A stretch of DNA of 61,802 nt from Nitriliruptor sp040882055 (lineage in GTDB: Bacteria; Actinomycetota; Nitriliruptoria; Nitriliruptorales; Nitriliruptoraceae): contig JBBECA010000087.1 in assembly GCA_040882055.1 (NCBI GenBank), positions 1 through 61,802 on the forward strand, written 5' to 3'. A program made the translations under genes and the position numbers. Numbering within the stretch: the stretch's first letter is position 1; each line of letters opens with the position of its first letter. Under the pieces are notes generated by a model, which saw nothing but the letters and a program-made list of their open reading frames with translations, was not told the origin of the DNA and made no database searches. Below are positions 49,691-61,802 of this stretch, one piece after another.

Positions 49691-51607
49691 TCAGCGGCCG
49701 CGCCGCGCCTCGGTCATCGCTGACGCGACGGCCCGGACGGTCGGATGGTCGCCGAGCTCCTCGACGGTCACGGGGAGCGGGAGCGACCAGTTCGCCGGGC
49801 GGGCGTGACGATCGGTCCCCGGCACGTTCGGCCGGTCGCTGACGGCGAGCGCATCGTCGAGCTGGGCCAACACCAGGCGGTTCGGCCCACCTGCCACGTG
49901 GGCGTGGAGCGCGACGACGGCCTCGTCGGCGCTCGCGGCCGCGTCCAGCCCCGTCGCATCCCGGATCCGAGCCCGCAGCTCGGCGTGCCAGCGTTCGTCG
50001 GGCTCGTGCCCGAGCGCGGCTTGCATCCGGGCATCGTCGCCGGTCCAGATGCCGGCGACGGTCGGCAGATCGTGGGTGCTGACCGACGCCAGCGCCTTGG
50101 CGGTCCACGCCGCGACGGGGTCCTCCTCGAACCAGAAGACCTGGTAGCGGAGCAGGTCACGGGCATCGAGCTCCTCGCGCACCCCCTCCCCCACGGTCCC
50201 GAGATCCTCACCGACCACGAACGCACCGGCGCGGACCGACTCGAGGGCGACGATGTCGAGCAGGTCACGCGAGGGCATCTGGACGTAGGCACCGTCCGCC
50301 GCCGTGCCGCCCGGCGGGATCCAGAACAGCCGGAAGAGCCCGAGGACGTGATCGATCCGGAGGCCGCCGACGTGCCGGAACGCGGCGCGGATGGTGGCGA
50401 TGAAGGGTTCGTACCTGGCCGCGCGCAGCTTCCACGGCACGAACGCCGGCAGGGTCCAGTCCTGGCCCTGCGGTCCGAGCTCGTCGGGTGGGGCACCGAC
50501 GCTCACCCCGGGTGCCAGCACGTCCTGCCACGCCCACGCGTCGGCCCCGTCGGGGTCCGCGCCGATCGGGAGGTCGCCGAGCAGGGGCAGCTCGGCACCG
50601 GCACGGGCGAGCTGCTGATCGCACAGCAGCTGCAACCAGGTGTGGAACCGGACGCGGTCGCGGTGCTCGTCGGCGACGGCGCGGACGGCGGGCGAGGCCG
50701 GGTGCCGCAGCTCCTCGGGCCAGGTGCGCCAACCACCACCGTGCTGCTCGGCCAACGTGCTGAAGGTCGCGAACGTGCGCAGATCCTCGCCGCGTTCCGC
50801 CTCGAGCCGGGCGAGGGCGGGATCGTCACGCGTGCCGTCGACCTCGTTCCAGATGCGTTCCAGCACCCCGAACTTGGCGACGGCGACCGCATCACGGTCG
50901 ATCGGGTCGGATGTGGTGAGCGACCGGCCAGCCTCGGTCAGTCGTGCGGCGTCCGGCAGCGCGTCGAACCCCGGTACCTCGTCGACCGCCAGCAGGAGCG
51001 GATCGAGGAAGCGGCGTGAGGTCGGGTAGTACGGCGAGGTCTCCCGCGGCGTGACGGGGGTGACCGCGCCCAGAGGGCTGGTGAGCACGACGCCCGCGCC
51101 CACCGTCCGGGACCAGGCCGCGACGTCGCGGAGGGCGCGCAGGTCGCCGATCCCCCAGCTCGAGGACGAACGCAACGCGTACAGCTGCAGGGCCCACCCC
51201 CACCCGGCCGCGGAGGGCGGGAGGTGGCAGCGTCCCGGGCTGACGATGACCCGCACGGGGGCCTCGCGGCCCTCGACGTAGGCATCGTGGTACCCGAGCG
51301 GCAGGTCGTCCGGCAGCACGTCCTCGAGCGGCCACTCCTGTCCGTCCTCCAGGGTCATCTGCCGCACGCCCGGCAACGGTGTCCGCGAGCCGGACCGCAC
51401 CACCAGCACGTCGTCGACCGCCGGTGGTGCCAGCTGTGATCGGTCGCCCCCCATGGCTTCCACGAGGGCTGCGCGCGTCGTCTCCGGCACCTCCGTCCAG
51501 GTACCGAACGCATCCTCGTAGGCGGGGACGATGCCCCACCCGTCCGGCTGCGCGCTGCGACCGCCGCCTCGGCGGCGCTGCTCGTCGGATCGGTCCTGCT
51601 CGCTCAC
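49691..51607 (-). CDS. malQ: 4-alpha-glucanotransferase (amylomaltase)
   Basis: 638 residues from GTG 51607. GH77 motifs: YALRSSSSWGIGDL, TSPYYPTSRRFLDP, GGLRIDHVLGLFRLFWIP (nucleophile Asp), VGEDLGTV (acid/base Glu) and VSTHDLPT. It disproportionates malto-oligosaccharides. Last gene of the cluster; the start overlaps the treY stop (GTGA). Confidence 0.95.
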   Translation of the reverse strand: MSEQDRSDEQRRRGGGRSAQPDGWGIVPAYEDAFGTWTEVPETTRAALVEAMGGDRSQLAPPAVDDVLVVRSGSRTPLPGVRQMTLEDGQEWPLEDVLPDDLPLGYHDAYVEGREAPVRVIVSPGRCHLPPSAAGWGWALQLYALRSSSSWGIGDLRALRDVAAWSRTVGAGVVLTSPLGAVTPVTPRETSPYYPTSRRFLDPLLLAVDEVPGFDALPDAARLTEAGRSLTTSDPIDRDAVAVAKFGVLERIWNEVDGTRDDPALARLEAERGEDLRTFATFSTLAEQHGGGWRTWPEELRHPASPAVRAVADEHRDRVRFHTWLQLLCDQQLARAGAELPLLGDLPIGADPDGADAWAWQDVLAPGVSVGAPPDELGPQGQDWTLPAFVPWKLRAARYEPFIATIRAAFRHVGGLRIDHVLGLFRLFWIPPGGTAADGAYVQMPSRDLLDIVALESVRAGAFVVGEDLGTVGEGVREELDARDLLRYQVFWFEEDPVAAWTAKALASVSTHDLPTVAGIWTGDDARMQAALGHEPDERWHAELRARIRDATGLDAAASADEAVVALHAHVAGGPNRLVLAQLDDALAVSDRPNVPGTDRHARPANWSLPLPVTVEELGDHPTVRAVASAMTEARRGR

Positions 51608-54140
51608 GCCTCGCCCTCGCCATCGCGGACCAGCAGAGCGACGGGGAACGCGGCGAGTACGTCGCCCACCGGCATCGCTCCGTGCGAATCGACGACGTGA
51701 CCGCTCAGCACGCACCGCCACCGTCCCGGTGGGAGCGCGATGGTGGTCTCGCCCCACGCCCAGCTCTCGAACCGGGCGCCGAGCGCGAGCACGCGCACCG
51801 GCACGACGACCGCGACGTCATCGCCGCGGGTGAAGGCCACGACGTGGTCGGCCCGCGCACCGCTGGCCGGTAGGGCGGTGTACCGCCCGCCCGGCCCGAG
51901 ATCCGCCGGACGGTCCCGGCGCAGCTGCAACGCTCGAGCGGTCACCCACAGCTTCGGCAGGCCCTCGGCGGTCCGACCGAGCAGCTCGACCGGATGTGGC
52001 GGATCCGCGAGCATCTCGCCGAGCAGCTGCTGTCGGCGCTCGAGGTCCACCGGACGCCGGTTGTCGGGGTCGACCAACGACAGGTCCCACAGCTCCGTGC
52101 CCTGGTAGACGTCCGGGACGCCGGGGCTGGTGAGCTTCAGCAACGTCTGTGCGAGCGAGGTCCAGCGGCCGGCGGGGCCGATCACGTCCACCATCGCCTC
52201 GACGAGCGCGACGGCATCCGGGTCGGCGAGGAGGCCCCGCGTGGCCCGCTCGAGGTCCGCCTCGTACCGCTCGTCGCCGTCGATCCAGGCGGTGTGGCGC
52301 TTGCCCTCGCGGGCCGCCTTCCGGAGGTAGGCGACGACTCGGTCGGCGTCGATGGGCCACGCACCGACCAACGTCTGGAGCAGCAGCAGCTCGTGCTCCC
52401 CGGAGGGCCCATCCTCACCCCGGTGGCGAGCCGCGAGCTCACGCCACTCCGCGACGCTCCGCACCCACAGCTCGGGTACCTCCGTGAGACCGGCGAGCCG
52501 CGCGCGGACGTCCTCGCTGCGCTTGGTGTCGTGGGTGGAGGTGGTCAACATCGTGGTCGGGTGGTCACGCTGGCGCTGCTCGTTGGCGGCGTGGAAGGCG
52601 GCGACGGTGGTCCCGAGGTGGCCCGGATCGCCACCGACCTCGTTCACCGCGACGAAACGTAGGAAGCGGTAGAAGGTCGTGTCCTCGACCCCCTTGGCCA
52701 TCACCGGTCCGGTCAGCTGCTGGAAGCGCATCACGAAGTCGGCCGAACCAGGTCCCCCCTGTTCGAGCAGCAGCAGCTCGGCGAGCAGGTCGAGCGGTTC
52801 GTCGAGGTCCGGCCGACGGGCCCGGGCTCGCGTGACGGCTTCGGTGATGTAGCGCCGGTCATCCACCGTCAGGTCGGCGAGGTCGGCGCGGACGTAGGTC
52901 CGGTAGACGGGGAAGGTGACCAGCACCTCGACCAGGGCTGCGCGCAGCGCCCGAGGGTCGCTGACGCTGCCGGCGCCACCAGCGAGCGCGCACAGCTGTC
53001 GGTGCAGGGCGTCGAGTTCGGCGACGAACAGCGACGTCACGACCTCACGCTTGGCGTCGTCCACCGTCCGCGTGAGATCGGTGTCGTCGGACGTCGTCGC
53101 GGCCCACACGTCGTCGAGCACCCCTTCGATGCGGGGATCGATGGCCAGGCCGAGCACGAGGTTGGCGAACTCGTACCCGACCGTGCCGTCGATGGGCCAG
53201 TCGGGCCGTGGCCGCTCCCCCGGTTCGAGGATCTTCTCGGCGACGATCCACGCCTCCGGAGCGGCCGCGCGGAGCTGTTCGAAGTAGCCGGCCGGATCCC
53301 GGAGGCCGTCGGGATGGTCGATGCGCAGGCCCGTGACCGTGCCGTCCGCGACGAGTTCGAGCGCCCGACGGTGCACGTCGGCGAAGACCCCCGGGTCCTC
53401 GACCCGGACGCCCCCGAGGGTGGTGATGTCGAAGAAGCGGCGGTAGTTGAGGTCGGTGTTCGCCCGGCGCCAGTGCACGAGCCGGTGATGCTGCTGCAGG
53501 AGCACGCTCAGCAGCCGGCCTCGGTCGCGGTCGAGCGCCGCCAGCGTGGCATCCACGTCGTCGCCGTCGAAACCGGCTGCGGCGAGCGAACCGGGTCGTA
53601 CCGGCCAGGCGTGTTCGTGGTAGACGATCCTCCAGGATGCGTCCGGGTGGCCATCGTCGCCGTGGGGGGGCGGGAGGTGGACGAGGCGCAGGTCGAGACC
53701 ATCGGCGATCTCGCCCTCCAGCGGGCGTCCGAGCTGCGGGACCAGCACCTGTGGGGGGCCGTCGCCGCGCTGCTGCCAGCGGATGTCGAAGTGGTCGGCG
53801 TAGCGGCTGTCGGGCCCGTGTCGGAGCACGTCCCACCACCACGGGTTCTCCGGGCTGATCAGGCCCACGTGGTTCGGCACGAGGTCCAGCACGAGGCCGA
53901 GCCCGGCGGACCGAACGGCGTCGGCGAGGACGGCGAACCCCTCCTCACCACCGCGCTCGTCATCGAGACGTGAGGGGTCGACCACGTCGTACCCGTGGGT
54001 GCTGCCCGGAGCTGACGCGAAGGAGGGCGAGAGGTAGAGGTGGCTGATGCCGAGCTCGGCGAGGTACGGGACCACGTCGGCCGCGTCCCGGAAGCCGAAG
54101 CCGGCGTGGAGCTGGAGCCGGTAGGTCGAGCTCGGCGCCG

Positions 54141-54144
<4 letters not shown>
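51604..54144 (-). CDS. treY: Malto-oligosyltrehalose synthase
   Basis: 846 residues from GTG 54144. It isomerises the reducing-end glucose of a malto-oligosaccharide to form a terminal trehalose. TYRLQLHAGFGFRDAADVVPYLAELGISHLYLSP opening, GLRIDHPDGL, WIVAEKILEPGE, MAKGVEDTTFYR and TSTHDTKRSEDVRAR. Longer upstream reading frame ignored since TYRLQ is the family N-terminus. The start overlaps the glgX stop (GTGA). Confidence 0.95.
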
Positions 54145-56258
<2,114 letters not shown>

Positions 56259-56335
56259 TCGGTCCCCTCTCCACCACGTCGGTCGTGGCGGCGGATGCAT
56301 CGTGCCCGGTCCGTGCCGCCCGGTGGACCACCTGA

Positions 56336-56352
56336 GCGGACCGAACGTCCGC
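56336..56352. promoter_or_regulatory. Palindrome between treZ and glgX
   Basis: GCGGAC-CGAAC-GTCCGC. A hairpin or operator 78 bases upstream of glgX. Its right part shares CCGAACGTCCGC with the repeats upstream of glk. Confidence 0.35.
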
Positions 56353-56364
56353 CTTGCCGGTCGA

Positions 56365-58242
56365 TCACCTCCGGCGTAGGAGGGCCACGGCCGGACCTGG
56401 GAGCGTGACCTCGGTGCGGTCGTCGCGCACCGTCACGTGGGTGCCTCCCGGTCCCCCGTACACGGGGTCAGCGGTGTCGAGCAGCAGCTCGAAGTGCCCG
56501 AGCTCGGTGACGTGCACCGGGTCATCGGCGGTGTGGATCACCACCAGGATCGTGGTCTCAGGTCGCCCGGGGACCTGTCGGGTGAAGGTGAGCGTGTGCC
56601 GGCCGTGCAAGGTCGGCTCGACCTCCCCCGCGTCGGGGGAGGCCAACGCCTCGAGGTCACGTCGCCACCGGAGCAGCGTGCGGTGGAGCGCGAGGGAACG
56701 CGCGTGCTCGCCGCGCTCCCGCAGGGTCCAGTCGACCTTCGAGCGCTCGAAGGTCTCGACCGCCTGCGGATCGGGCGCCTCGCCCTGGTCGGCGAAGTAG
56801 GCGAACTCGCGACGCCTACCCGCTCGGACCGCCTCGACGAGGTCCGGTTCGGTGTGCGACACGAAGTACTGGAACGGCGCGGTCTCGGCGTGCTCCTGCC
56901 CCATGAACAGCAGCGGGGTGAACGGCCCGAGCAACAGCGCTGCGGCCGACACCTTGCGTCGTTCGGGGTCGAGCAGGGCGGTCTGTCGCTCCCCGAGCAT
57001 GCGGTTGCCGACCTGGTCGTGGTTCTGGGTGCAGGCCACGAACCGCTCGTGGTCGACGTCGCGGGCGGAGCGCCCGACGGTCCGTCCACGGTGCGGCGAG
57101 TACCGCCCCGCGTAGGCGAACCGGTCGCGCAGGCACCGCGCGAGATCCTCGAGGCCGGCGTAGTCCTCGAAGTACCCGTCGCGCTCCCCGGTCAGCGCGA
57201 CGTGCAGCGCGTGGTGGACGTCGTCGAGCCACTGGCCGTCGAGGCCGTAGCCGCCGATCTCGGGCCGGCGGACGTGACGGGGATCGGACAGTTCGCTCTC
57301 GGCGATCACCTGGACCGTGCGGCCGAGCGAGGCGGCCTCGGCGTGCACCGCGGAGGTCAGCTCCTCCAACAGGTGGACGGCCGAGGTGTCGACGATGGCG
57401 TGGATGGCGTCGAGCCGGAGCCCGTCGATGTGGAAGTCGCGCACCCAGCGGACGGCGTTCTCGATGGCGTACCGACGCACCTCGTCGGAACCGGGACCGT
57501 CGACGTTGACCGCCTGGCCCCACGGCGTGTCGTAGCGGTCGGTCAGGTACGGGCCGAAGTCGGCGAGGTGGTTGCCCTCCGGTCCGTAGTGGTTGTAGAC
57601 GACGTCGAGGATCACACCGATGCCGACCACGTGCGCGGCATCGACCAGCCGGCGGAGGCCGGCGGGACCGCCGTAGCTGTGCTGGGGCGCGTAGGGCAGG
57701 ACCCCGTCGTACCCCCAGTTGCGTTCCCCCGGGAACTGCCAGATCGGCATCAGCTCGATGGTCGTCACGCCGAGGTCCGCCAGGTCAGCGAGCCGCGGGA
57801 CGATCGCGTCGAAGGTCCCCTCGGGGGTGAACGTGCCGACGTGCAGCTCGTAGAGGACCTGGTCGTGCAGGGGGCGGCCCCGCCACGCGTCGTCGGTCCA
57901 GGCGAACGTCGGGTCGTCCACGGCCGACGGGCCGTGGAGCCCGTCCGGCTGCCACCGCGAGGCCGGGTCCGCCCGGTCGACGCTCTCCCCCGCATCCTCG
58001 GGGTGCAGCCGGTAGCGGTACCGCGCGCCCGGCCGCACCCCGGCGAGCTCGCCTCGGTGGTAGCCGCGCTCGTCGCGTGCCAACGGTTCGATCCGGTCAT
58101 CGCCGTCGAGGACCACCTCGATGCGTTCGACCCGGGGCCCCCACACGGCGAAGCGGGTGCGGCCGTCACCGAGCGGGGTGGCCCCGAGGGCGGGAGGGGC
58201 GGGGGGCCGTGTGGCGGGGGGCCGTGTGGCGGGGTCGGACAC
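56365..58242 (-). CDS. treZ: Malto-oligosyltrehalose trehalohydrolase
   Basis: 625 residues from GTG 58242 with GGAG seven bases upstream. It releases trehalose from the TreY product. CBM48-like N-terminus (RTRFAVWGPRVERIEVVL), YELHVGTFTPEGTFDA, DVVYNHYGPEGN, HIDGLRLDAIHAI, VIAESELSD, CTQNHDQVGNR. The N-terminal PPATR is duplicated by a 15-base DNA repeat. It starts three bases after the GH57 stop. Confidence 0.95.
   Translation of the reverse strand: MSDPATRPPATRPPAPPALGATPLGDGRTRFAVWGPRVERIEVVLDGDDRIEPLARDERGYHRGELAGVRPGARYRYRLHPEDAGESVDRADPASRWQPDGLHGPSAVDDPTFAWTDDAWRGRPLHDQVLYELHVGTFTPEGTFDAIVPRLADLADLGVTTIELMPIWQFPGERNWGYDGVLPYAPQHSYGGPAGLRRLVDAAHVVGIGVILDVVYNHYGPEGNHLADFGPYLTDRYDTPWGQAVNVDGPGSDEVRRYAIENAVRWVRDFHIDGLRLDAIHAIVDTSAVHLLEELTSAVHAEAASLGRTVQVIAESELSDPRHVRRPEIGGYGLDGQWLDDVHHALHVALTGERDGYFEDYAGLEDLARCLRDRFAYAGRYSPHRGRTVGRSARDVDHERFVACTQNHDQVGNRMLGERQTALLDPERRKVSAAALLLGPFTPLLFMGQEHAETAPFQYFVSHTEPDLVEAVRAGRRREFAYFADQGEAPDPQAVETFERSKVDWTLRERGEHARSLALHRTLLRWRRDLEALASPDAGEVEPTLHGRHTLTFTRQVPGRPETTILVVIHTADDPVHVTELGHFELLLDTADPVYGGPGGTHVTVRDDRTEVTLPGPAVALLRRR
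58201..58230. repeat. 15-bp tandem duplication at the treZ N-terminus
   Basis: GGGGGGCCGTGTGGC occurs twice without mismatch; it encodes two ATRPP units in frame. Confidence 0.9.
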
Positions 58243-58245
58243 GTC

Positions 58246-60696
58246 TCACTCCGGGACGGCGAGTCCGAGCCGCTCGGTCGCCTCGTCGATGGTGTGCAAC
58301 CACCTGACCGCGACCTCGTCGCCGGCGTCGGCACGTACCACGAGCGAAGGACGGTGGTCGCGGATCACCTGCCAGCAGAGGTTCTGCACCACCGAGAGCT
58401 CGGTGTCGAACGGCAGCCACCCAGCGAGGTCGACCAGGTCGCGGATCGAGGACGCGAAGCGGCGTTCGTCCTCGCCGTACCGCTCGAACAGCTCGGGGTC
58501 CTCGAGGCTGTGGCGCATCCGTCGGGTCTGGCGCTCGACCGCCTCACCGAAGGCGTGCGCCAGACGGTCGACGTCGAGCGGGACACCGAACCGATCGGCC
58601 TCGTCGACGAGCGCGCTGACCCGCGCCGGGTCCCCCCCGCCGCGGATCGCCTCGCGTAGTTCGGCGTTCAGGACGACCTCCGCCGCGCTGCGGAGCGGTT
58701 CGGGCAGCTTCGCGTCGACGCTGGCGAGGAAGCGCAGCAGCGGTGCACGGCCGCGGTAGACCGAGCGGTAGGTGGCTTCGACGTCGGCGACCGTGCCCTC
58801 GAGCACCTCGTCGAGCAGCCGGCGCTGCTCGTCGCGGAAGAGGTCACGCAGGGAGTACGCGTCCGAACCGAACCGGTCATCGAGCACCCGGATCGTGGCT
58901 GGGAAGTCGGCCTCGTCGAACGCGGCCGACAGCGCTTCGACCGTCGCCTGGTAGGCCGCATCGTCACCCGTCGGCTGGACACCGCAGAGGAAGTTGTGGT
59001 CGCCGAAGTGCAGGACCCCGTACTCGTAGCTGTGCTCGGCGAGCGTGATCACCGAACGGACGGTGACGCGACCGCTGCCGACCTTGGCTCGTCCCGCCTC
59101 GGACCGCACCTCCTCGTGCCGTTCCACCTCGTAGCAGCCGATCCGCTCGGTGTGCCCGTAGGTGCGGGCGAGGCCACTGATCGCGAAGTGCGCCGCGACC
59201 TTCTCGAAGTCGGCCTTGGCGGGTCGCACGAGCTGGTCGTAGATGCGCGCGCCGTCCTCCCACTGGGGCACGTTGCTGCGTGCCGCCCGGAGCCGGTCGA
59301 CGAACGCGTCCTCGAGCTGGACGTCGAGGACCTGGTCGGCGAGCTGGATGGCTCGTGCGGCGTAGGCGAGGACCTGCACGGTCTCGATACGCGACAGCTC
59401 GTCGAAGAACCAGCCGCAGCTGGTGTACATCAGCAGCAGGTGGCGCTGGAGCTCCATCAGGCGCAGCACGTTCGTGACGTCGGCCGCGTCGAGGGTGCCG
59501 GTGGCGTGCCGCTCGAGGAACGGTCCGAGGTTGTCGGTCCGGTGCAGCACCACCTGGTGGTAGTCGTCACGCGCCGCCCACGGGTCGGCCAACAGCTGCT
59601 TCGCACGCGCCTCGAACGGTGCCCCGAGCTCGTCGCGGAGCCAGTCGAGCGCCTCGCGCAGCGGTGTCCGCCACGCCTGGCTACCGCCGGTCTCGCCGTT
59701 GGTGCACCCGCAGTCCGAGCGCCACCGTTCGACCCCGTGCGCGCACGACCAGGAGCTGTCCTCGACGATGCGCGCCTCGTGCCGCGGTGGCTGGAGCTCG
59801 AGGTACTCGGCGTAGTTGGTCAGCCGCACGCCGGGGGTGGCGTCGACCCGCTCGAGCGCCTGCGCGAGCGCCATCTCGCCGCGACGGTGGTGGTGGCCGT
59901 AGCTCTCCCCGTCGGTGGCGATGTTGACCAGCGCCGCGCCGTCCCGGTCCGGGAAGGCACCGAGCAGTCGCTGCGCGAAGCGATCCCCGGAGTGGAGCAG
60001 CCCCTCGAACGCCACCGCCTGCGAGACGACGCCGTCGTAGAAGTACACGGCGATCGCGCGGCCGGAGGGCAGGTTCACGGTGTAGGGGTAGGTCGGATCG
60101 ACGCGGCCCCCGGTGACGTCGGTCCAGCTCTCGCCACCGACGGGACGCGTCGCGGCCGCCTGGTAGGGGCTCAGGACGGTGAAGGCCATCCCGGCGGCTG
60201 CCAGCTCCTCGAGGGTGGCCGTGTCGACGGCGGTCTCGGCGAGCCACATGCCTTCGGGCTCGCGCCCGAAGCGGTGGCGGAAGTCGTCGACCCCCCACCG
60301 CACCTGGGTGCGGCGATCACGATCGTTGGCGAGCGGCATGATCGCGTGGTTGTGGACCTGGGCCATGGCCGATCCGTGGCCACCGAACCGCTCCCGACTC
60401 GCCTCGTCCGACGCCACGATGGCGGCGTGGACCTCCGGGGCGTGATCGGCCATCCACGCCAGCAGCGTCGGTCCGACGTTGAAGCTCATGGCCGCGTAGT
60501 TGTCGACCATCCGGGCGATGCGGCCCTCGTCGTCGAGGACGCGCGCCGCGGTGTTCGGGGCGTAGCACTCGGCGGTGATCCGCTCGTTCCAGTCGTGGGC
60601 CGGCCAGGCCGAGTCCTGCTGCTCGACGAGCTCGAGCCAGGGGTTCTCCCGCGGCGGCTGGTAGAAGTGGCCGTGCACACAGACGTAGCGGTCCAT
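58246..60696 (-). CDS. GH57 family glycoside hydrolase (DUF3536 type)
   Basis: 816 residues. N-terminal RYVCVHGHFYQPPRENPW, the GH57 opening with a conserved histidine pair, GMWLAETAVD (candidate nucleophile Glu), IATDGESYGHHH (candidate acid Asp), then the long DUF3536 helical part. The acting bond is unknown for this subgroup; alpha-1,4- or 1,6-glucan is likely given glgB, treZ and glgX on both sides. It lies 107 bases downstream of glgB. Confidence 0.88.
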   Translation of the reverse strand: MDRYVCVHGHFYQPPRENPWLELVEQQDSAWPAHDWNERITAECYAPNTAARVLDDEGRIARMVDNYAAMSFNVGPTLLAWMADHAPEVHAAIVASDEASRERFGGHGSAMAQVHNHAIMPLANDRDRRTQVRWGVDDFRHRFGREPEGMWLAETAVDTATLEELAAAGMAFTVLSPYQAAATRPVGGESWTDVTGGRVDPTYPYTVNLPSGRAIAVYFYDGVVSQAVAFEGLLHSGDRFAQRLLGAFPDRDGAALVNIATDGESYGHHHRRGEMALAQALERVDATPGVRLTNYAEYLELQPPRHEARIVEDSSWSCAHGVERWRSDCGCTNGETGGSQAWRTPLREALDWLRDELGAPFEARAKQLLADPWAARDDYHQVVLHRTDNLGPFLERHATGTLDAADVTNVLRLMELQRHLLLMYTSCGWFFDELSRIETVQVLAYAARAIQLADQVLDVQLEDAFVDRLRAARSNVPQWEDGARIYDQLVRPAKADFEKVAAHFAISGLARTYGHTERIGCYEVERHEEVRSEAGRAKVGSGRVTVRSVITLAEHSYEYGVLHFGDHNFLCGVQPTGDDAAYQATVEALSAAFDEADFPATIRVLDDRFGSDAYSLRDLFRDEQRRLLDEVLEGTVADVEATYRSVYRGRAPLLRFLASVDAKLPEPLRSAAEVVLNAELREAIRGGGDPARVSALVDEADRFGVPLDVDRLAHAFGEAVERQTRRMRHSLEDPELFERYGEDERRFASSIRDLVDLAGWLPFDTELSVVQNLCWQVIRDHRPSLVVRADAGDEVAVRWLHTIDEATERLGLAVPE

Positions 60697-60716
60697 CGGG
60701 CGGCTCTCGTGACGTC

Positions 60717-60777
60717 GTGGTGGCAGGGCGGGCGCGGGGCATCAGGGTACGACCTCGCCTGGGAGCGCCCCCACCAC
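60717..60777 (-). terminator. Hairpin between glgB and the GH57 gene
   Basis: GTGGTGG (60717-60723) pairs with CCACCAC (60771-60777), and GGGCGC (60730-60735) with GCGCCC (60765-60770), with a six-base one-sided bulge. It may be a partial terminator or mRNA-stability element within the operon. Confidence 0.3.
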
Positions 60778-60803
60778 CTCGCCCGGTCCCGCCCGGCGGC
60801 GGC

Positions 60804-61802
<999 letters not shown>

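Overview
The window is very GC-rich bacterial chromosome, densely packed, with many GTG starts and short intergenic gaps. A WhiB-like Fe-S regulator, SepH, a PASTA-domain Ser/Thr kinase, LexA boxes of the GAAC-N4-GTTC type and an orphan DnaE2 all point to Actinomycetota. An unusual, perhaps deep-branching lineage (for example Nitriliruptoria-like) is my guess, not something the sequence proves. I see no tRNA, rRNA, CRISPR array, insertion sequence or prophage. A run of 10 N followed by 16 C at 11267-11292 marks an assembly gap, and the DJ-1/PfpI gene beside it carries a frameshift.

Layout. 1-11217: a small metallopeptidase, fructose-1,6-bisphosphatase, a DUF3089 hydrolase, the SOS polymerase DnaE2, a DUF4864 lipoprotein, a DUF6504 protein, a betaine-type substrate-binding lipoprotein, and a thioredoxin-like lipoprotein coupled to a DedA membrane protein. 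11267-17555: the gap, the broken PfpI gene, a coiled-coil lipoprotein, a PASTA kinase, a zinc-ribbon membrane protein and DAHP synthase with a possible leader-peptide attenuator. 17607-24456: pfkA, an inositol-phosphatase-like gene, threonine aldolase and an SDR gene on the minus strand, then glpK, an unknown gene and msrB on the plus strand. 24463-36470: plsC, an S9 peptidase, ROK glucokinase, ArsA-like ATPase, SRPBCC and hydrolase genes, a membrane endonuclease/phosphatase-family protein and a GT4 glycosyltransferase. 36467-40967: sepH, an M48 peptidase, a NYN RNase-like protein, a zinc ribbon and DUF309. 41042-49663: mutM, TetR, Wbl, a DEDDh/GIY-YIG nuclease, a CsaA-like protein, trpD, two response regulators and an Rv3032-like glucosyltransferase. 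49691-61802: a minus-strand alpha-glucan/trehalose cluster, glgB, GH57 (DUF3536), treZ, glgX, treY and malQ.

How the genes work together. The right end forms a complete branch, debranch and trehalose (TreY/TreZ) route with MalQ recycling, and an alpha-1,4-glucosyltransferase candidate lies convergent to it. Glucokinase, PfkA, Fbp and glycerol kinase supply the hexose-phosphate side. Three transcription units carry LexA boxes (dnaE2, DUF6504 and the DEDDh/GIY-YIG nuclease), so a good part of the SOS regulon is in view. Twelve gene junctions use the same four-base GTGA stop/start overlap. Several genes start six to nine bases after a TANNNT box, which suggests leaderless transcripts are common here.
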